A stretch of 64,000 bases of DNA from Extensimonas perlucida (lineage in GTDB: Bacteria; Pseudomonadota; Gammaproteobacteria; Burkholderiales; Burkholderiaceae_C), in contig NZ_VMYE01000002.1 in assembly GCF_007655255.1 (NCBI RefSeq), forward strand, positions 62,001 through 126,000, read 5' to 3'. Numbering within the stretch: position 1 is the stretch's first letter; each line of letters starts with the position of its first letter. Of this stretch, positions 8,139-16,647 are shown piece after piece. The translations under genes were made by a program, and so were the position numbers. The notes beneath the pieces are model-generated. The model worked only from the letters and a program-made list of their open reading frames with translations, ran no database searches and had not been told where the DNA came from.

Positions 8139-8792
8139 TCAGCTGCGCTCCGCCGCGCGCTCGCCGACGAAAATCTCCACGCGGCGGTTGCGTGCGCGCC
8201 CTTGCGAGGTGTCGTTCGACGCCACTGGTTGGTACGAACCACGGCCCTCGATGGTGATGCGGCTGATATCCACGCCGCGCGACACCAGGTAGTCGCGCGT
8301 ACTTGCGGCGCGGTTCAGCGACAAGGGGTTGTTGACCGCGTCACCTCCCGTGCTGTCGGTATGGCCGACGATATGCACCGTGGCGTTCGGGTTGCCGCGC
8401 AGGCTCGCCGCGAACTGGTCGAGCACCGGCGCGAAATCGGGCTGGATGTCGGCACTGCCCACGGCGAACGAGATGTCGCTCGGAATGTCGAGCTTGAGCC
8501 GGTTGTCCGCCGTCTGCGTGACTGCCACGCCCGTGCCGCGTGTGGCCGCCTCCATGTCGCGCTTTTGGCGCTCCATGTTCTGCGACCAGATGTAGCCACC
8601 CAGCGCACCTACGCCCGCGCCTATGAGCGCGCCTTTGCCGGCGCTGCCGTCCGTGGCCGAGCCGATCACGGCCCCGGCCGCCGCGCCCACGGCCGCGCCG
8701 GTGGCCGTGCGCCGCTGGGTCTCGCTCATGTCTGCACAACCCGCGAGCGCAATGGCTGCGGCGCCGAGGCCTGCAATGAAGGTTTGACGCAT
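8139..8792 (-). CDS. OmpA-family outer membrane lipoprotein (YiaD-like)
   Basis: A 217-residue lipoprotein. The signal peptide ends in the lipobox IALAGC (acylated Cys about 19). A glycine-zipper segment follows (GAAVGAAAGAVIGSATDG...GALIGAGVGALGGYIW, residues 35-75). The C-terminal 110 residues are an OmpA peptidoglycan-binding domain (VGHTDSTGGDAVNNPLS, then RGRARNRRVEIFV-type ending). It should anchor the outer membrane to the cell wall. The start was chosen at 8792, where the signal peptide begins, rather than at the upstream ATG at 8837. Confidence 0.9.
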   Translation of the reverse strand: MRQTFIAGLGAAAIALAGCADMSETQRRTATGAAVGAAAGAVIGSATDGSAGKGALIGAGVGALGGYIWSQNMERQKRDMEAATRGTGVAVTQTADNRLKLDIPSDISFAVGSADIQPDFAPVLDQFAASLRGNPNATVHIVGHTDSTGGDAVNNPLSLNRAASTRDYLVSRGVDISRITIEGRGSYQPVASNDTSQGRARNRRVEIFVGERAAERS

Positions 8793-8861
8793 GATGGAAC
8801 TCCTTTGAAAGTCATGGAGGGGAAACGGGAGGCGCAAGATTGCAAGAGGCCTTCCCGACCC

Positions 8862-9065
8862 TCATTGTGGCGGTTCGTGCGGCGGCTGCGGCGAATGCGT
8901 GGGCGGGGACGGGGCAGTGGGGCCGGCTGCAGCGGACGGCCCTTGTTCGCCGCTGGGTGGCGGCGTTGGCAGCTCGCCCCGCTTGCGCCCCGCGAACATC
9001 GTCCACCAGACGATGAACAGCAGCAGCGCGAGCGCGAGCAGCGCTTCAAGCAAAATGATTCCCAT
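8862..9065 (-). CDS. Small single-pass membrane protein, 67 aa, unknown function
   Basis: A short ORF with one strong hydrophobic helix right after the start (MGIILLEALLALALLLFIVWW), a basic patch (AGRKRGE) and a proline-rich tail. That composition suggests a small bitopic inner-membrane protein with a disordered cytoplasmic tail. Its ATG is antiparallel to the mltA ATG within one CATG. It is not a family I can name. Coding status is plausible but not proven. Confidence 0.45.
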   Translation of the reverse strand: MGIILLEALLALALLLFIVWWTMFAGRKRGELPTPPPSGEQGPSAAAGPTAPSPPTHSPQPPHEPPQ

Positions 9066-10191
9066 GAGATCAAACCTCCTGCGCCTGTGGATGGCGCTGA
9101 TTGTAGGAACGCTGGCCGCGTGCTCCACGACCCCACCGGGCCCTGCGCGCCCTTCGGCGCCCGCCGCGGTCACGCCCGCCGCTGCACCCACGCCGGCCGC
9201 GCCCACTGCAGGCAAGAGCCGCTGGGTGCCCGCGTCCTGGGACGAGCTGCCCGGATTTGGCACCGACGCACTTCATGAAGCCTGGAACGCCTGGCTCAAG
9301 AGCTGCGAGCGCCCCGCGCCCACCTTTGCCCCCCTGTGCCGCGAGGTGCGCCAGCTCAGCATCGCAAGCGCCGAGGAGCAGCGTGCCTGGATGGTCGCGC
9401 GTCTGCAGCCCTACCGCATCGAGGCCGCGGACGGCAACCCCGACGGCCTGCTCACGGGCTATTACGAGCCGCTGTTCGATGCCGCACGCCAGCCCGGCAA
9501 CGGCTTCAGCATCCCGCTCTATGGTTTGCCCGCGGGCTACGGCGCGCGCCGCCCCTGGTTCACGCGCCAGCAGATCGACACCCTGCCCGAAGCCCAGGCC
9601 GCGCTGCAGGGCCGCGCGATCGCCTGGCTGCGCGACCCGCTCGAGGCGCTGGCGCTGCATATCCAGGGCTCGGGCCGGCTGCGCATCACCGAGCCCGACG
9701 GCAGCGTGCGCCTGGTGCGCCTGGCCTTTGCCGGCACCAACGACCAGCCCTACCAGAGCGTGGGCCGCTGGCTGCTCGACCAGGGCCTCACGCGCGACGC
9801 CACCTGGCCCGGCATACGCGCCTGGCTGGCGCAAAACCCCGCGCGCGCCAACGAGCTGCTGTGGGCCAACCCGCGCTACGTGTTCTTTCGCGAAGAGCCG
9901 CTGAGCCCGCTGGACGCAAACTTCGGCCCGCGCGGCGCGCAGGGCGTGCCGCTCACGCCGGGGCGCTCGATCGCCGTCGATCGCCAGAGCATTCCCTACG
10001 GCACGCCGGTCTGGCTGGCCTCCGCGGGCCCGCAGGTGCAGCTGCAGCGCCTGGTGCTCGCGCAGGACACGGGCAGCGCCATCGTCGGCGCCGTGCGCGC
10101 CGACTTCTTCACCGGCTGGGGTCCCGAGGCCGGCGACCTGGCCGGGCGCCTCAAGCAGAACCTGCGCCTGTGGGCGCTGTGGCCGCGGTGA
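9064..10191 (+). CDS. mltA: Membrane-bound lytic murein transglycosylase A
   Basis: A 375-residue outer-membrane lipoprotein with a lipobox LAAC (Cys about 20) followed by a Pro/Ala linker. The MltA domain starts at about residue 60 (WDELPGFGTDALHEAWNAWLKSC) and shows GLLTGYYEP. A 3D (double-psi barrel) domain at the C-terminus carries the catalytic Asp segment AQDTGSAIVGAVRADFFTGWG. It cleaves the glycan strand with formation of 1,6-anhydromuramic acid. The start at 9064 gives a proper lipoprotein signal. A MITE-like repeat begins 14 bp after the stop. Confidence 0.93.
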   Translation: MRSNLLRLWMALIVGTLAACSTTPPGPARPSAPAAVTPAAAPTPAAPTAGKSRWVPASWDELPGFGTDALHEAWNAWLKSCERPAPTFAPLCREVRQLSIASAEEQRAWMVARLQPYRIEAADGNPDGLLTGYYEPLFDAARQPGNGFSIPLYGLPAGYGARRPWFTRQQIDTLPEAQAALQGRAIAWLRDPLEALALHIQGSGRLRITEPDGSVRLVRLAFAGTNDQPYQSVGRWLLDQGLTRDATWPGIRAWLAQNPARANELLWANPRYVFFREEPLSPLDANFGPRGAQGVPLTPGRSIAVDRQSIPYGTPVWLASAGPQVQLQRLVLAQDTGSAIVGAVRADFFTGWGPEAGDLAGRLKQNLRLWALWPR

Positions 10192-10205
10192 TCTACGGCC
10201 CGGTC

Positions 10206-10446
10206 AACCCAGATTGTTCATGAGGACGCGGGATGATCTTTCTGCGTCATTGCGAGGGCTGAAGGCCCGCGGCAATCCATGGGGCGGTCGCAACAGTGCC
10301 TGCGTGCATTGCAAAGGTCGGAACTGGATTGCCGCGCCCCTGTGGGGCTCGCAATGACGGGTTTCTTGCCGGCGGCCAAAATGACCGGCAGCCGTCCGCC
10401 AGCGCCCGCGTAGGTGCGTAGCACCGCCTAATGGACAATCTGGGTT
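10206..10446. mobile_element. MITE-like element, family A, copy 1 (241 bp, carries a nested repeat)
   Basis: Flanked by terminal inverted repeats: left AACCCAGATTGTTCATGAGG, right the complement of AACCCAGATTGTCCATTAGG (18 of 20 match). The right 70 bp (CCAAAATGACCG...CGTCCGCCAGCGCCCGCGTAG) are nearly identical to copy 2 at 57924-58101. There is no ORF of note. It lies between the convergent mltA and MFS genes and reaches exactly the last base of the MFS stop codon. It is longer than copy 2 because another inverted-repeat element sits inside it. Confidence 0.8.
10245..10359. repeat. Nested inverted-repeat element with CGTCATTGCGAG ends
   Basis: Begins CGTCATTGCGAG and ends with its complement CTCGCAATGACG. 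The inner segments GCGGCAATCCA and TGGATTGCCGCG are also complementary. This CGTCATTGCGAG...GGCAATCC design is a well-known dispersed bacterial repeat. It sits wholly inside the family A element and accounts for most of the length difference from the second copy. Confidence 0.75.
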
Positions 10447-12170
10447 CAATCCAGGCTCAGGTAGCGCGTCACCACGGGCGGCTCGGTGCCGAGGTGGAAG
10501 GCGTATTTGCGCTCGCGCAGTGCCACGTCGGCCGTGGTGACGCGCTCGGCGCGGCGCAGGTGCTCGGTCCACGACTCATCGACGATCTGCTCCACGTAGC
10601 GCTCGGGGCGGGCCAGGTCGTGCAGCAATTGCCAGTCGAGCGCGCCCCGGCGCAGCAGGCTGCGGCGGCTTTGCTGCATGAGCGCGCCAAATTCCGCGGC
10701 GCGCGCCGGGTCTATGCAGTATTCGACCGTCGTCACCACGCGCCCGGTGTCGGGCGTGACGGCCGGCTGCGGCGCTGCCAGGCCCTGCGCCGGGCTCCAG
10801 TCCTCGTCCGCGTGCCGGTCGGCCACGAGCCGCTGCACCAGCGCCATCGCGGCCACGGCCACCGGCGCGGCGAGCGCCAGGCTTAGCTGCACCGAAGTCA
10901 GCGCCGCCACCTGGCCCCACAGCGCTGCGCCCAGGGCCGTGGAGCCCATCATGGTGATCTGGAAAATCGACATGCCGCGTGCACGCACCCAATTGGGCAA
11001 GGCCAGCTGCGCCGAAATGCTCAGCGAATTGGCCGCGATCATCAGCGCGACGCCCGCACACACCATGGCCGGCATGGCCACATACACGTTGGGCGCGATC
11101 GCCACCACGGCGCTGGCGCCGGCCTGCAAGGTGGTGCCGCGCAGCAGCAGCAGCTCGTGCGGCGTGGTCTGGCGCCAGCGTGGCACGAACAGCGCCGCCA
11201 CGATCGCGCCGGCGCCCATGGAGGCCATGAGCAGCGCAAACGTCGCCGCGCCGCCGCCCGGCAGTTCGCGCGCCACCAGCGGCAGCAGTGCGAACAGCGC
11301 CGTGGCGTTGATGTAGAACATGGCGATGCGGGCGAGCAGCGCGCGCATGCGCGGCGACTGGCGCACGAACTGCACACCCACGCGCATGGCGCTCCACAGG
11401 CGTTCGCGCCCGAGCGGGTGCGGCACGTGCGGGCGCCGCCAGCGCATGATGGCCAGCCCCGAGAGCACCGACAGCAGCGCGTTCAGCGCAAACACCCACA
11501 CGCTGCCCGCACTTGCGATGATGACCCCGGCGACCAGCGGCCCGACGATGCGCGAGGTGTTCATGGCCACGCCGTTGAGCGCGAGCGCTGCGGGCAGCTG
11601 CGGGCGCGGCACCAGCTCGGGGATCAGCGCCGCGAACACCGGCCAGCGCAGCGCCAGCCCTATGCCGTTGGCAAAGGTGAGCAGCAACAGCAGCGGCACC
11701 GAAATCGCGCCGGCAAAAATGACGGCGCTGAGCAGCAGCCCCACCACCGCCACCCAGAACTGCGTGAACATGAAAAAGCGCCGCCGGTCCAGCATGTCGG
11801 CCAGCGCACCGCTGGGCAAGCCCAGAAAGAACACCGGCAGCGTCGAGGCCGATTGCACCAGCGCCACGGGCACGGGCGAGCGCGTGAGCGAGGTCATGAG
11901 CCAAGCTGCGGCCACGTCGTTCATCCACATGCAGATGTTCGCCGTCACCCAGGTGAGCCAGAGCATGCGAAACACCGGCGCCCTGAGCGGCGCGAGCGGC
12001 GACAGATCGGCCCTCTCGGCACTGCGCGCCGCGAGCCGCGCGACCCCATCGGCCGCCGCATGCTCGGCAACTTCCGCCGCCGCCGCCGCTGGGGTGGCGC
12101 GGGCTGCATCGGCGGAGGGCGCGCCAGCGGGCGAAGGAGGGGGCGAAGGAGGGGGAGAGGGAGGCGACAT
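10446..12170 (-). CDS. MFS exporter with C-terminal monooxygenase-like (ABM) domain
   Basis: 574 residues. The first 60 are a Pro/Ala-rich disordered tail. About 12 membrane helices follow with the MFS loop 2-3 motif LPSGALADMLDRRR. The last 110 residues (from VVTTVEYCIDPARAAEFGALMQQSRR) look like a ferredoxin-like stress/ABM-type domain. This is the layout of the MFS_3 (PF05977-type) family related to enterobactin exporter EntS. The substrate is unknown. The stop codon is built in part from the terminal base of the neighbouring MITE-like element. Confidence 0.85.
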   Translation of the reverse strand: MSPPSPPPSPPPSPAGAPSADAARATPAAAAAEVAEHAAADGVARLAARSAERADLSPLAPLRAPVFRMLWLTWVTANICMWMNDVAAAWLMTSLTRSPVPVALVQSASTLPVFFLGLPSGALADMLDRRRFFMFTQFWVAVVGLLLSAVIFAGAISVPLLLLLTFANGIGLALRWPVFAALIPELVPRPQLPAALALNGVAMNTSRIVGPLVAGVIIASAGSVWVFALNALLSVLSGLAIMRWRRPHVPHPLGRERLWSAMRVGVQFVRQSPRMRALLARIAMFYINATALFALLPLVARELPGGGAATFALLMASMGAGAIVAALFVPRWRQTTPHELLLLRGTTLQAGASAVVAIAPNVYVAMPAMVCAGVALMIAANSLSISAQLALPNWVRARGMSIFQITMMGSTALGAALWGQVAALTSVQLSLALAAPVAVAAMALVQRLVADRHADEDWSPAQGLAAPQPAVTPDTGRVVTTVEYCIDPARAAEFGALMQQSRRSLLRRGALDWQLLHDLARPERYVEQIVDESWTEHLRRAERVTTADVALRERKYAFHLGTEPPVVTRYLSLD

Positions 12171-12232
12171 GCGCAGCGATTGTGCAATGCCCGCGCTAGT
12201 GCCTCGTGGAGGACAGCGTCAAAAATGTTTAA

Positions 12233-12288
12233 TCAAAACAGGCTTTGACGTAGATATATCAAGCATAAGAAGCTATATTAAAAATAGC
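12233..12288. repeat. Degenerate copy of the dispersed AGCTGCT...AGGCC repeat
   Basis: On the complementary strand this segment reads ATAGCTTCTTATGCTTGAT...AAAGCCTGTTTTGAT, matching the order of blocks seen at 60221-60280 (ATAGCTGCTAG...AGCCTGTTTTCAT). It is AT-rich against a GC-rich background and lies between the MFS start and the lrp-like stop. The match is imperfect. Confidence 0.5.
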
Positions 12289-12290
12289 AT

Positions 12291-12818
12291 TCAGGCGTGC
12301 GCCTTGTTGCGCCCCAGGTGCCCAAGCGGCAGCGCGCCGCCGGCCTTGACCTCGCCGAGCGAAAAACTCGTATGCATGTCTTTCACATTCGGTAGGTTCA
12401 GCAGCACCTCGCGCGCGAACTGCGAAAAGCGCTCGAGGTCGGGTGCAACCACTTGCAGCTCGAAGGTGCCCGTGCCACTGATGTAGTGGCACGACACTAC
12501 CTCGGGGATGCGGCGGATCGCCTCTTCCATGGCGCGCGTGAGGTCGCCCGTGTTGCGCTCGGCGTCCAGGCGCACGAAGGCTAGCACGCCCAGGCCGATC
12601 TTGTGCCGGTCGATCTCGGCGCGGTACCCGCGGATGAAGCCCGCCTCCTCGAGCGCACGCACGCGCCGCCAGCAGGGCGCGGCCGACAGGCCTACGCGCT
12701 GCGCGAGCTCGGCGTTCGTGAGGCGCGCGTCGGCCTGCAATTCCATGAGGATGGCAAGGTCAAATTTATCGAGGGTCTCCAAGGCGGGCTCCAAGGGCGC
12801 AAGATTCTTGCGCAGCAT
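12291..12818 (-). CDS. Lrp/AsnC family transcriptional regulator
   Basis: 175 residues. An N-terminal AsnC-type helix-turn-helix (LDKFDLAILMELQADARLTNAELAQRVGLSAAPCWRRVRALEEAGFI) is followed by a RAM ligand-binding domain ending in PNVKDMHTSFSLGEVK. The start at ATG 12818 places the HTH at the usual distance. It is divergent from the fused indolepyruvate ferredoxin oxidoreductase, so control of that aromatic amino-acid catabolic gene is the natural inference. Family members typically respond to amino acids. Confidence 0.92.
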   Translation of the reverse strand: MLRKNLAPLEPALETLDKFDLAILMELQADARLTNAELAQRVGLSAAPCWRRVRALEEAGFIRGYRAEIDRHKIGLGVLAFVRLDAERNTGDLTRAMEEAIRRIPEVVSCHYISGTGTFELQVVAPDLERFSQFAREVLLNLPNVKDMHTSFSLGEVKAGGALPLGHLGRNKAHA

Positions 12819-12977
12819 AGCCAAATTCAGGCAAAAAACGCAAAGAATTATCGGCGCCATCGCTCTACACTTTTCACCCGAACGCCCGTTTGACGCGCTG
12901 CCACACGACTGCTTCCGAGGTATGTTTCTTGCGAGCAAAAGCAGCGCCCCGGCCCACACCATATCGGAGACATCGTC
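12819..12977. promoter_or_regulatory. Divergent promoter region of lrp-like gene and iorAB fusion
   Basis: 159 bp between divergent starts. The lrp-proximal 45 bp are AT-rich for this genome (CAAAAAACGCAAAGAATTAT around 12831-12850), the kind of sequence Lrp-type octamers bind. The oxidoreductase start has a clear ribosome site (CGGAGA, 8 bases before ATG 12978). No promoter boxes can be assigned with confidence. Confidence 0.45.
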
Positions 12978-15900
12978 ATGAACGCCCCCTTGCCAGACCA
13001 CATCCGCAAAGCCCTCGAAAAGGCTTCGCTCGACGACAAATACGCGCTCAGCGAAGGCCGCGCCTTCATGAGCGGCGTGCAGGCGCTGGTGCGCCTGCCC
13101 ATGCTGCAGCGCGAGCGCGACGCGACCGCGGGCCTGAACACTGCGGGCTTCATCAGCGGCTACCGCGGCAGCCCGCTGGGCGGCTACGACCAGGCGCTGT
13201 GGGCCGCCAAAAAGCACCTTGCGGGGCACCACGTGGTGTTCCAGCCCGGCGTGAACGAAGAGCTTGCCGCCACCGCCGTATGGGGCACGCAGCAGCTCGA
13301 CCTATACCCGCAGAGCAAAAAGTACGACGGCGTGTTCGGCATCTGGTATGGCAAGGGCCCGGGCGTGGACCGCTGCTCGGACGTGTTCAAGCACGCGAAC
13401 ATGGCTGGCACGGCGCGCCATGGCGGCGTGATCGCCGTCGCGGGCGACGACCATGTCGCCAAGAGCAGCACCGCCGCGCACCAGAGTGACCACATCTTCA
13501 AGGCCTGCGGTCTGCCGGTGTTCTTTCCGAGCAGCGTGCAGGACATCCTCGACATGGGCCTGCACGCCTTTGCCATGAGCCGCTTTTCCGGCCTTTGGGC
13601 GGGCATGAAGACCATCCAGGAGGTGGTCGAGTCGTCATCCAGCGTGTCGGTCGATCGCGACCGCGTGCACATCGTGTTGCCCGAAGACTTCGCCATGCCG
13701 CCCGGCGGCCTGCATATCCGCTGGCCCGACGCGCCGCTCGAACAAGAGGCGCGCCTCATGGACTACAAGTGGTACGCGGCGCTCGCCTACATCCGCGCGA
13801 ACCGCCTCAACCACAACGTGATCGAAGGCCCGCAGGACCGCTTCGGCATCATCGCGAGCGGCAAGGCTTACAACGACACGCGCCAGGCGCTGCTCGACCT
13901 GGGGCTCGACGACGACACCTGCCGGCGCCTGGGCATCCGCGTGCACAAGGTCAACGTGGTCTGGCCGCTCGAGGCCACGGGCACGCGCGCGTTCGCGCAG
14001 GGCCTGCAGGAAATCCTCGTGGTCGAGGAAAAGCGCCAGGTCATCGAATACCAGCTCAAGGAAGAGCTTTACAACTGGCGCGACGACGTGCGCCCCACGG
14101 TGGTCGGCAAGTTCGACGAATCCTCGGGCGGCGAATGGGGCACGCCCAACCCCGGCGAGCATTGGCTGCTGCGCCCCAAGGCAGATCTCTCACCCGCGCT
14201 GATCGCGCGCGCCATCGCCAGGCGTCTCACCAGGATTGGCGTGCCCGAAGACGTGGCCGCGCGCATGCAGGCGCACCTCGCCGTACTCGACGCCAAGGAG
14301 CGCGCCCTGGCCACTCCGGTGGCGCAAACGCCCGACCGCCTGCCCTGGTTTTGCAGCGGCTGCCCGCACAACACCAGCACGCGCGTGCCCGAGGGCTCGC
14401 GCGCCATGGCCGGCATAGGCTGCCACTACATGGTCGTGTGGATGGACCGCGCCACCGCCACCTTCACGCAAATGGGCGGCGAGGGCGTGCCCTGGGTCGG
14501 CCAGGCGCCGTTTTCCAAGGACGCGCATGTGTTCGCCAACCTGGGCGATGGCACCTACTTCCACAGCGGGCTGCTGGCCATACGCCAGAGCATCGCCGCG
14601 GGCGTGAACATCACCTACAAAATCCTCTACAACGACGCCGTCGCGATGACCGGCGGCCAGCGCGTGGGCGAGCGCCCCGAGGGCCATTCGGTGCTGCAGA
14701 TCATGCACAGCGTCAAGTCCGAAGGCGCGTCCAAGATCGTCATCGTCACCGACGATCCGCAAAAATACGAGGGCGTGGCGCTCGCCGAGGGCGTCACGGT
14801 GCACCACCGCGACGAGCTTGACCGCATCCAGCGCGAGCTGCGCGAAGTGCCAGGCTGCACCATCCTGATCTACGACCAGACCTGCGCCACCGAAAAGCGC
14901 CGCCGCCGCAAGCGCGGCACCATGGCCACGCCGGCCAAGACGGTAGTCATCAACGAGTTGGTCTGCGAAGGCTGCGGCGACTGCTCCGAACAATCCAACT
15001 GCCTCTCGGTCGAACCCGTAGAGACCGAATTCGGGCGCAAGCGGCGCATCAACCAGAACACTTGCAACAAAGATTTCTCGTGTCTCAAGGGCTTTTGCCC
15101 GAGCTTCATCACCGTTGAAGGCGGCACGCTCAAAAAACCGCAAAAGGAGAAAAAAGGCAGCCTCGCAGGCCTGCCCGAAGTCCCCGAGCCCACGCTGCCC
15201 GTGGCCGAAAGCGCCTGGGGCATCGTCGTCGCGGGCGTGGGCGGCACGGGCGTGATCACCATAGGCTCGCTGCTGGGCATGGCGGCGCACCTCGAGGGCA
15301 AGGGCGTGGTCACCATGGACTCGGCCGGCCTCGCGCAAAAGGGCGGCGCCACCTGGAGCCACGTGCAGATCGCCAACCGCCCCGAGGCGCTGCACGCCAC
15401 CAAGGTCGATACCGCCAAGGCCGACCTCGTGATCGGCTGCGACGCCATCGTCACGGCGCAAAAAACCACGCTGGCCGCAATGCTGCCAGGGCGCACGCAC
15501 GTGGTGCTCAACAGCCACAACACGCCCACGGCGGCGATCGTGCACAACCCCGACTGGCAATTTCCGCGCGGCAGCTGCGAAAGCGCGATCGCCGAGGCCG
15601 CGGGCGGTGCGCAGGCCATCAGCAGCTTCGAGGCCGAGCAGGCCGCCGTGCAATTGCTCGGCGACAGCATCTACACGAATCCGTTGCTGCTCGGCTACGC
15701 CTGGCAAAAGGGCTGGATCCCGCTCACGCGCGAAGCGCTGCTGCGCGCCATCGAGCTCAACGGCGTGCAGGTCGCAAACAACCAGGCCGCGTTCGAATGG
15801 GGCCGCCGCTGCGCGCACGAGCCCGCTGCGGTGCAGGCGCTGTACCAGGCCGCGCAGGTGATCGAGCTCGTGAAAAAACCCTCGCTCGCCGAAATCGTCG

Positions 15901-16568
15901 CCAAACGCGTGGACTTCCTGACCGGCTACCAGAACGCCGCCTACGCCGAAAGCTACCGCGCCTTCGTCGAAAAAGTGCAGGCCGCCGAGGCACGCCTGGG
16001 GAATCAGCAGGGTGCCGGCACGCGCCTGTCCGAAGCCGTGGCGCGTTCACTCTTCAAGCTCATGGCCTACAAGGATGAATATGAAGTCGCGCGCCTGCAC
16101 ACCGACCCCGCGTTCACCGCCAGGGTCGCCGGCATGTTCGAGGGCGACTACACCATCGTGCACCACCTTGCACCACCGATGCTGGCGAAGAAAAACGAGC
16201 GCGGCGAGCTCGTCAAAAAGCCCTACGGCCCCTGGGTGCGCCGCGCGTTTACCGTGCTCGCCAAGCTCAAGGGCCTGCGCGGCACGGCGCTCGACCCCTT
16301 CGGCAAGACCGAGGAACGCAAAACCGAGCGCGCGCTGATCGGCGAATACCGCGCCTGCATCGAGGAACTGCTCGCAGGACTCACGCCCGAGAAGCTCACA
16401 CTCGCCGTGGAAATCGCACGCCTGCCCGAAGGCATACGCGGCTTTGGCCACGTCAAAGAACGCAATCTGCAAACGGTGCGTAGCAAGTGGCAGGCGCTGA
16501 TGGCGCAGTGGCGCCAGGCGCCGGCCGCAACCAAGGACGCGGCCGTGGCGCAGCGCCAGATGGCTTGA
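12978..16568 (+). CDS. Indolepyruvate ferredoxin oxidoreductase, fused alpha-beta (IorA-IorB)
   Basis: 1196 residues, the usual size of the single-chain proteobacterial enzyme. It oxidatively decarboxylates aryl pyruvates (from Trp, Phe, Tyr) to aryl-acetyl-CoA with ferredoxin. Visible are the N-terminal pyrimidine-binding region (GFISGYRGSPLGGYDQ), the TPP-binding region (GDGTYFHSGLLAIRQS, then NDAVAMTGGQR), a cysteine-rich segment (VCEGCGDCSEQSNC, about residue 660), and a C-terminal gamma/beta-type domain starting VVAGVGGTGVITIGSLLG. It is probably controlled by the divergent Lrp-type protein. The 79 bp to the convergent downstream gene hold an inverted repeat (CAAGCCC...GGGCTTG) with no T-run. 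Confidence 0.93.
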   Translation: MNAPLPDHIRKALEKASLDDKYALSEGRAFMSGVQALVRLPMLQRERDATAGLNTAGFISGYRGSPLGGYDQALWAAKKHLAGHHVVFQPGVNEELAATAVWGTQQLDLYPQSKKYDGVFGIWYGKGPGVDRCSDVFKHANMAGTARHGGVIAVAGDDHVAKSSTAAHQSDHIFKACGLPVFFPSSVQDILDMGLHAFAMSRFSGLWAGMKTIQEVVESSSSVSVDRDRVHIVLPEDFAMPPGGLHIRWPDAPLEQEARLMDYKWYAALAYIRANRLNHNVIEGPQDRFGIIASGKAYNDTRQALLDLGLDDDTCRRLGIRVHKVNVVWPLEATGTRAFAQGLQEILVVEEKRQVIEYQLKEELYNWRDDVRPTVVGKFDESSGGEWGTPNPGEHWLLRPKADLSPALIARAIARRLTRIGVPEDVAARMQAHLAVLDAKERALATPVAQTPDRLPWFCSGCPHNTSTRVPEGSRAMAGIGCHYMVVWMDRATATFTQMGGEGVPWVGQAPFSKDAHVFANLGDGTYFHSGLLAIRQSIAAGVNITYKILYNDAVAMTGGQRVGERPEGHSVLQIMHSVKSEGASKIVIVTDDPQKYEGVALAEGVTVHHRDELDRIQRELREVPGCTILIYDQTCATEKRRRRKRGTMATPAKTVVINELVCEGCGDCSEQSNCLSVEPVETEFGRKRRINQNTCNKDFSCLKGFCPSFITVEGGTLKKPQKEKKGSLAGLPEVPEPTLPVAESAWGIVVAGVGGTGVITIGSLLGMAAHLEGKGVVTMDSAGLAQKGGATWSHVQIANRPEALHATKVDTAKADLVIGCDAIVTAQKTTLAAMLPGRTHVVLNSHNTPTAAIVHNPDWQFPRGSCESAIAEAAGGAQAISSFEAEQAAVQLLGDSIYTNPLLLGYAWQKGWIPLTREALLRAIELNGVQVANNQAAFEWGRRCAHEPAAVQALYQAAQVIELVKKPSLAEIVAKRVDFLTGYQNAAYAESYRAFVEKVQAAEARLGNQQGAGTRLSEAVARSLFKLMAYKDEYEVARLHTDPAFTARVAGMFEGDYTIVHHLAPPMLAKKNERGELVKKPYGPWVRRAFTVLAKLKGLRGTALDPFGKTEERKTERALIGEYRACIEELLAGLTPEKLTLAVEIARLPEGIRGFGHVKERNLQTVRSKWQALMAQWRQAPAATKDAAVAQRQMA

Positions 16569-16647
16569 GTCCCGGCGGAGCGCCACCAAGCCCGAAAGCA
16601 CAAAGGGCTTGTGCAATACGCGCTCTCAGCTATCTTGCTGAAATTCT

